From Neisseria sp. DTU_2020_1000833_1_SI_GRL_NUU_006 (GTDB taxonomy: Bacteria > Pseudomonadota > Gammaproteobacteria > Burkholderiales > Neisseriaceae): 64,000 bases of DNA. The stretch's first letter is position 1, and each line of letters starts with the position of its first letter. The translations under genes and the position numbers were made by a program. Where the stretch lies: the NCBI GenBank assembly GCA_032388755.1, contig CP135593.1:1736001-1800000 (forward strand). The letters run 5' to 3'. The notes under the pieces are model-generated. The model was not told the DNA's origin and searched no databases. It was given only the letters and a program-made list of their open reading frames with translations. This document shows, in pieces, positions 59,798-64,000 of the stretch.

Positions 59798-61129
59798 ATG
59801 AAGATTTCCCCACAAGTATCGATGACGCTTCGCCAGATTATGCTGATGAACTTCGGCTTCTTCGGCATCCAATACAGCTTCGGTTTGCAGCAAACCGCCA
59901 TCAACCCGATTTTCAGTTTCTTACATGCCGACCCCGGCCAACTGCCTATTCTGAATATGGCAGGTCCGATTACCGGCTTGCTCGTTCAACCCCTTATCGG
60001 TGCCATGAGCGACCGCACTTGGATTCCCGGCTTGGGACGCCGCCGCCCGTATTTCTTAATCGGAGCCATCGGTTGCAGCCTCTGCCTCTTCATCTATCCG
60101 CACGTTACCGCATTGTGGGTTGCCGTATTGCTGCTGTGGCTCTTGGACATCAGCAACAACACCGCCATGGAACCCTTCCGCGCCTTCATCGCCGATACCG
60201 TCCCCGAACACCAACAATCCACCGGCTTTTTGATGCAGTCCGTGTTCACCGGCTTGGGCATTACCCTTGCCAACGTATCGCTCTACATCTTCCAACAAAT
60301 CGGCTGGCTGCAACAAACCTCTGAAGCAGGTATCCCCTACTGGGTATTCGGCTCGTTCTATATCGGCGCCGTCTGCTCCATCGGCTCTGTTTTAGTAACC
60401 GTATTGTCCACGCCCGAACACGAACCTTCTCCCGAAGAAATGGCGGCAATCAAAGCCCAACCCAGAGGCCCCGTCCACGCCGTCAAAGACATCGGCACAG
60501 CCATTAAGGAAATGCCTACCCCACTGTGGCAGCTTGCCTCCGTTTACCTCTTCCAATGGTACGCCCTCTTCATCTACTGGCAATACATCTCCCACAGTAT
60601 CGTCAAATCCGTCTGGGGTTCGACATCTGCCGACCAGGCTGCCTATGAACAGGCAGTGGCATGGACCGGTCTGGTCAACGGTTTTTACAATGTCGTAACC
60701 TTTGTTTCCGCCTTCGGACTGATGTGGATGGCGCGTAAATATGCCGCGAAATATGTCCACGCCTTTGCCGTTATCCTGGCATCGCTCGCCCTCTTAACCA
60801 TCCCGCACATCACCAATAAATACCTGATGTTCGCCCCGATGATCGGCTTCGGTATCGGCTGGGCAAGTATGATGGGCGTGCCGTTTATGATTGTCGTACA
60901 CTCCATCCCGAAAGAGCGCTACGGCGTGTATATGGGCATCGTCAACATGATGATTGTGATTCCGATGCTGATTGAAACCGTTACCTTCGGTTGGATCTAT
61001 GACACCTTCCTCGGTGCAAACCCGTCCAACGCCATGACCTTCGCCGGCGTCTTCCTCGCCATCGCCGCCGTACTGACCCTGACCATCAAAACGTCAAACA
61101 AACCTTATGGCGTAGAATCGGCAAGCTGA
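59798..61129 (+). CDS. MFS sugar transporter (SLC45/GPH-like)
   Basis: 443 residues from MKISPQVSMTLRQIMLMNFG at 59798, with CAGGAG 8-9 bp before it. Twelve membrane helices. GLGRRRPYFLIGA after helix 2 and PFRAFIADTVPEHQQSTGF are typical of sugar:proton symporters related to SLC45/maltose-sucrose carriers. Control by the adjacent LacI-family regulator is likely. The meningococcal counterpart of this neighbourhood carries maltose phosphorylase genes, which are absent here. Confidence 0.82.
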   Translation: MKISPQVSMTLRQIMLMNFGFFGIQYSFGLQQTAINPIFSFLHADPGQLPILNMAGPITGLLVQPLIGAMSDRTWIPGLGRRRPYFLIGAIGCSLCLFIYPHVTALWVAVLLLWLLDISNNTAMEPFRAFIADTVPEHQQSTGFLMQSVFTGLGITLANVSLYIFQQIGWLQQTSEAGIPYWVFGSFYIGAVCSIGSVLVTVLSTPEHEPSPEEMAAIKAQPRGPVHAVKDIGTAIKEMPTPLWQLASVYLFQWYALFIYWQYISHSIVKSVWGSTSADQAAYEQAVAWTGLVNGFYNVVTFVSAFGLMWMARKYAAKYVHAFAVILASLALLTIPHITNKYLMFAPMIGFGIGWASMMGVPFMIVVHSIPKERYGVYMGIVNMMIVIPMLIETVTFGWIYDTFLGANPSNAMTFAGVFLAIAAVLTLTIKTSNKPYGVESAS

Positions 61130-61145
61130 TTCAAGCAGTTGCTAC

Positions 61146-61187
61146 AAGGTCGTCTGAAACCCAAATTGAGGTTTTCAGACGACCTTG
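61146..61187. terminator. Inverted DUS pair behind sugar transporter
   Basis: AAGGTCGTCTGAAA and TTTTCAGACGACCTT around CCCAAATTGAGG, after the transporter stop. Confidence 0.78.
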
Positions 61188-61251
61188 TCGCATATTCACA
61201 AAAGATTGTCGGGAAAACGATAGTTTTTTTCCACAATGTCAGCCATCAAAA

Positions 61252-61280
61252 ATATAAAATACAACAATTCTCATTTGTAA
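61252..61280 (+). promoter_or_regulatory. Possible Fur-controlled promoter of TonB receptor
   Basis: AAAATATAAAATACAACAAT then TCTCATTTG, an A/T-rich stretch with a CAATTCTCATTT core similar to neisserial Fur boxes, 17-45 bp upstream of the receptor start. Confidence 0.4.
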
Positions 61281-61296
61281 AAGACCGGAGAAATTG

Positions 61297-63405
61297 ATGT
61301 TCCGACCCAATCTGACCGCTGCCGCCGTTGTGGCCGCTTTATCTTCCACTGTATTTGCCGCCGAAACGGCCGAGCTGGATACTGTCCATGTGAAGGGGCA
61401 GCGTTCGTATAACGCGATTGCCACCGAGAAAAACGGCGATTACAGCTCGTTTGCCGCCACTGTCGGCACAAAAATCCCCGCATCTTTACGCGAGATTCCG
61501 CAATCCGTCAGCATCATTACCAACCAGCAGGTAAAAGACCGCAACGTTGATACCTTTGACCAATTGGCGCGCAAAACGCCGGGCCTGCGCGTGTTGAGCA
61601 ATGACGACGGGCGTTCGTCGGTTTATGCGCGCGGTTACGAATACAGCGAATACAACATCGACGGCCTGCCCGCGCAGATGCAGAGTATCAACGGCACGCT
61701 GCCCAACCTGTTCGCCTTCGACCGCGTCGAAGTGATGCGCGGCCCGAGCGGCTTGTTCGACAGCAGCGGCGAGATGGGCGGTATTGTGAATTTGGTGCGC
61801 AAACGCCCGACCAAAGAGTTCCAGGGCCATGCGGCGGCAGGGTTTGGTACGCACAAACAATATAAAGCCGAAGCCGACGTTTCAGGTCCTCTGAACGCCG
61901 ACGGCAGCGTTCGCGCCCGTGTGATGGCGCAGACTTCAGGTGCGTCTCCCCGTCCGGCGGAGAAAAACAACCACCACGAAACCTTCTATGCGGCGGCGGA
62001 TTGGGACATCAACCCCGACACGACTTTGGGCGTAGGCTATCTCTACCAGCAACGCCACCTCGCTCCATACAACGGTCTGCCCGTCGGCAGCAGCGGCAAT
62101 TTGCTGTCCCTGCCCAACCACACTTTCGTCGGCGCGGATTGGAACAAATTTAAAATGAACAGCCATGACGTGTTCGCCGATTTGAAACATTATTTTGACG
62201 ACGGCGGCTACGGCAAAATCGGTATGCGCTATTCCGACCGCGATGCCGACTCCAATTACACCTTCGCCGCCAACAAACTTTCTGCCGACAATAAGGCAAA
62301 CGTCGTCGGCTTAGGCACGGAAATCAAACAAAAAGCCTTCGCGGTTGACGCAAGCTACAGCCGTCCGTTTGCCTTGGGCAACACCGCAAACGAACTCGTC
62401 GTCGGCGCGGACTACAACCGCTTGCGCAGCACCAACGAGCAAGGCCGTGCAGCCGTTGCGCGTAATGTTGCCTTGGGCGATTTCCACTCCGTTCCCTATG
62501 TCAACCTGATGCAGAACGCCCGTGCCGGCGCGCGCGGTTACAGCCATACCGTCGCTACTGAAAACCTTGACGAATTCGGCGTTTACGGCAAATCCGTCTT
62601 CCATCCGGTCGACAGGCTGTCGCTCATCGGCGGCTGGCGTTTGGGACACTACAAAATCGAAGCGGGCGAAGGTGACGAGTTGCACAAAGCCAGCAAAACC
62701 AAGTTTACCGGCTACGCAGGCGCAGTTTACGACTTGAACGACAACAACAGCCTCTACGCCAGCTTCTCCCAACTTTACACACCGCAAACCAGCCTCGGCA
62801 CCGACGGCAACCTGCTTAAAGCGCGCGAAGGCAACCAGTTTGAAGTCGGCTACAAAGGCAGCTACATGGACGACCGCCTGAACACCCGCGTCTCCCTCTA
62901 CCGCCTGAAAGACAAAAACGCCGCCGCACCGCTGAACCCGAACAACCGCAACACCCGTTACGCCGCCTTGGGCAAACGCGTTATGGAAGGCGTTGAGACC
63001 GAAATCAGCGGCGCGATTACACCGAAATGGCAAATCCACGCAGGTTACAGCTATCTGCACAGCCAAATCAAAACCGCCGCCAACTCGCGCGATGACGGCA
63101 TCTTCCTGCTGATGCCCAAACACAGCGCAAACCTGTGGACGACTTATGAAGTTACGCCCAAGCTGACCATCGGCGGCGGCGTGAACGCGATGAGCAGCAT
63201 CTCCTCGGCGGCAGGGCTGCGCGCGGGCGGCTACGCCACATTCGACGCCATGGCGGCATACCGCTTCACGCCTAAGCTGAAGCTGCAAATCAACGCCGAC
63301 AACATCTTCAACCGCCACTACTACGCCCGCGTCGGCAGCGCAAACACCTTCAACATTCCCGGCTCGGAGCGTAGCCTGATGGCAAACCTCCGCTACGACT
63401 TCTAA
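61297..63405 (+). CDS. TonB-dependent siderophore receptor
   Basis: 702 residues from ATG 61297 (GGAG before it). A Sec signal peptide (about 1-20, ending VFAAE) is followed by a TonB box (ELDTVHVKG), a plug domain (about 50-160, with the REIPQSVSIIT motif common to FhuE/FpvA-type receptors) and a 22-strand barrel ending in the outer-membrane C-terminal Phe (NLRYDF). It imports an iron-siderophore using TonB-ExbBD energy. The esterase-like gene that follows suggests a hydrolysable siderophore. Ligand not identifiable. Confidence 0.92.
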   Translation: MFRPNLTAAAVVAALSSTVFAAETAELDTVHVKGQRSYNAIATEKNGDYSSFAATVGTKIPASLREIPQSVSIITNQQVKDRNVDTFDQLARKTPGLRVLSNDDGRSSVYARGYEYSEYNIDGLPAQMQSINGTLPNLFAFDRVEVMRGPSGLFDSSGEMGGIVNLVRKRPTKEFQGHAAAGFGTHKQYKAEADVSGPLNADGSVRARVMAQTSGASPRPAEKNNHHETFYAAADWDINPDTTLGVGYLYQQRHLAPYNGLPVGSSGNLLSLPNHTFVGADWNKFKMNSHDVFADLKHYFDDGGYGKIGMRYSDRDADSNYTFAANKLSADNKANVVGLGTEIKQKAFAVDASYSRPFALGNTANELVVGADYNRLRSTNEQGRAAVARNVALGDFHSVPYVNLMQNARAGARGYSHTVATENLDEFGVYGKSVFHPVDRLSLIGGWRLGHYKIEAGEGDELHKASKTKFTGYAGAVYDLNDNNSLYASFSQLYTPQTSLGTDGNLLKAREGNQFEVGYKGSYMDDRLNTRVSLYRLKDKNAAAPLNPNNRNTRYAALGKRVMEGVETEISGAITPKWQIHAGYSYLHSQIKTAANSRDDGIFLLMPKHSANLWTTYEVTPKLTIGGGVNAMSSISSAAGLRAGGYATFDAMAAYRFTPKLKLQINADNIFNRHYYARVGSANTFNIPGSERSLMANLRYDF

Positions 63406-63474
63406 AAACGGGAAAAGCAAAAGGAAAACAAATCACCGCCAAAAACCAGAAGACCAACACATTACGGAAACAGA

Positions 63475-63510
63475 CCGGACAGGCAGGGAACACCACCTGT
63501 CCGGTTTTAT
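63475..63510 (+). terminator. Terminator after TonB receptor
   Basis: ACCGGACAGG and CCTGTCCGGT form a 10-bp stem, followed by TTTATCATTTA. Confidence 0.75.
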
Positions 63511-63532
63511 CATTTATGTCCATGTATTCAAA

Positions 63533-63689
63533 TATAGTGGATTAAATTTAAATCAGGACAAGGCGACGAAGCCGCAGACAGTACAGATAGTACGGAACCG
63601 ATTCACTTGGTGCTTCAGCACCTTAGAGAATCGTTCTCTTTGAGCTAAGGCGAGGCAACGCCGTACCGGTTTAAAGTTAATCCACTATA
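63533..63689. mobile_element. Correia element (long form, 157 bp)
   Basis: Perfect ends TATAGTGGATTAAATTTAAA and TTAATCCACTATA and the complete internal segment, nearly identical to 51600-51756. Confidence 0.95.
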
Positions 63690-63785
63690 GAAAAAACAGC
63701 AGATATAGCCCAAAGGTCGTCTGAAACATCCGCCAACCCGATAACACACACAACACACCCCACCAACACAACCGACAACCCCGCC

Positions 63786-64000
63786 ATGACCTCACGCACC
63801 GTACACTGGCAAGCCGCCCGCCTGCTGCAAGCCGAAGAAACCCACATCCGCTCCGAGCACACCGGCCGCAGCTACCGCATCCAAACCGCCGCCATCGGCG
63901 ACCCGCCCCCGCAAGGCTATCCCGTCCTCCATATCCTCGACGGCGACGCCTTCTTTCCCGCCGCCCTCAGCATGGCGCAATCCCTGCTCATCAACCCCAT
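63786..64000 (+). CDS. Alpha/beta hydrolase, siderophore esterase-like (partial)
   Basis: 71 codons from ATG 63786 to the right edge. The sequence SEHTGRSYRIQTAAIG then GYPVLHILDGDAFFPAA is the N-terminal pattern of IroE/Fes-like esterases (putative esterase, alpha/beta fold): strand, oxyanion region and the LDGxxFF stretch. The nucleophile Ser lies beyond the window. Behind the siderophore receptor, it may release iron by cleaving an ester-linked siderophore, but this is inferred from context. Confidence 0.75.
   Translation, partial: MTSRTVHWQAARLLQAEETHIRSEHTGRSYRIQTAAIGDPPPQGYPVLHILDGDAFFPAALSMAQSLLINP

Larger units (their letters stand above)
63406..63785. other. Receptor-to-hydrolase gap with Correia element
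   Basis: 380 bp without a gene. An inverted CCGGACAGG / CCTGTCCGG terminator-like stem (63475-63505) follows the receptor. Then comes a 157 bp Correia element and a DUS before the hydrolase start. Confidence 0.7.

Overview
The window is a chromosomal segment of a commensal Neisseria. It carries about fifty copies of the 10-12 bp uptake word AGGTCGTCTGAA (the dialect I associate with the N. mucosa / N. sicca / N. subflava group, rather than the GCCGTCTGAA of meningococcus and gonococcus), many of them as inverted pairs behind genes. It also has five Correia (CREE) elements, two pairs of dRS3 repeats, and a gene set with close neisserial counterparts (farAB, prp cluster with ackA, birA-coaX fusion, pnuC, nhaC). 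The species is inferred from the uptake-sequence dialect only.

Layout. 1-780: N-terminal part of a CPA2 (Kef-type) antiporter running off the left edge. 1.0-5.4 kb: YchJ protein, a 780 bp gene-free stretch with a 12-C tract and a CREE, rplM-rpsI, a probable 6S RNA, zapA and a ZapB-like coiled-coil gene, gpsA. 5.7-9.2 kb: a cytochrome c peroxidase gene broken by a 4 bp duplication, then thiC under a TPP riboswitch. 9.5-13.9 kb: rplU-rpmA, ispB, a UPF0756 membrane protein, tRNA-Arg(CCT), a UbiM-type hydroxylase, rpmB-rpmG. 14.2-17.1 kb: the farA-farB efflux pair. 17.8-27.8 kb: propionate (methylcitrate) block on the minus strand, prpB-prpC-[dipeptidase-DUF819]-acnD-prpF-ackA, with an AT-richer two-gene insert in the middle. 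28.9-35.0 kb: a DHA2 efflux pump, a radical-SAM DNA repair pair, a truncated copy of the pump's 5' end, pnuC and an FMN reductase.

35.1-43.2 kb is a decayed Mu-like prophage that almost lacks uptake sequences and is bracketed by an imperfect 42 bp direct repeat (28 bp exact). It holds a virion-morphogenesis fragment, a 898-residue tape measure, a tail assembly gene with a probable -2 ribosomal frameshift, a Mor-type activator, a Mu I-like protease domain and a separate scaffold-like gene. Between the tail genes and the plus-strand genes lies the most unusual object in the window: about 1.04 kb (39072-40113) packed with some 25 short palindromes, mostly 24-28 bp, often abutting at 25-27 bp centre-to-centre spacing, with A-rich/T-rich ends, a GACGTC-like centre and differing arms. 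I know no described element that matches it.

43.3-64.0 kb is housekeeping again: nhaC, a secreted unknown, a SPOR protein, birA-coaX with rfaE2, a PepSY membrane protein, a MoaC-like protein lacking the usual active-site His, ppc, a ClC transporter, pgi, a LacI-family regulator with a sugar transporter, and a TonB-dependent siderophore receptor followed by the start of an esterase-like hydrolase.

Themes: propionate to pyruvate/succinate via the prp block with ackA; anaplerosis and hexose phosphate use (ppc, pgi, LacI regulator, sugar transporter); iron-siderophore use at the right edge; and heavy seeding by neisserial small repeats between genes.
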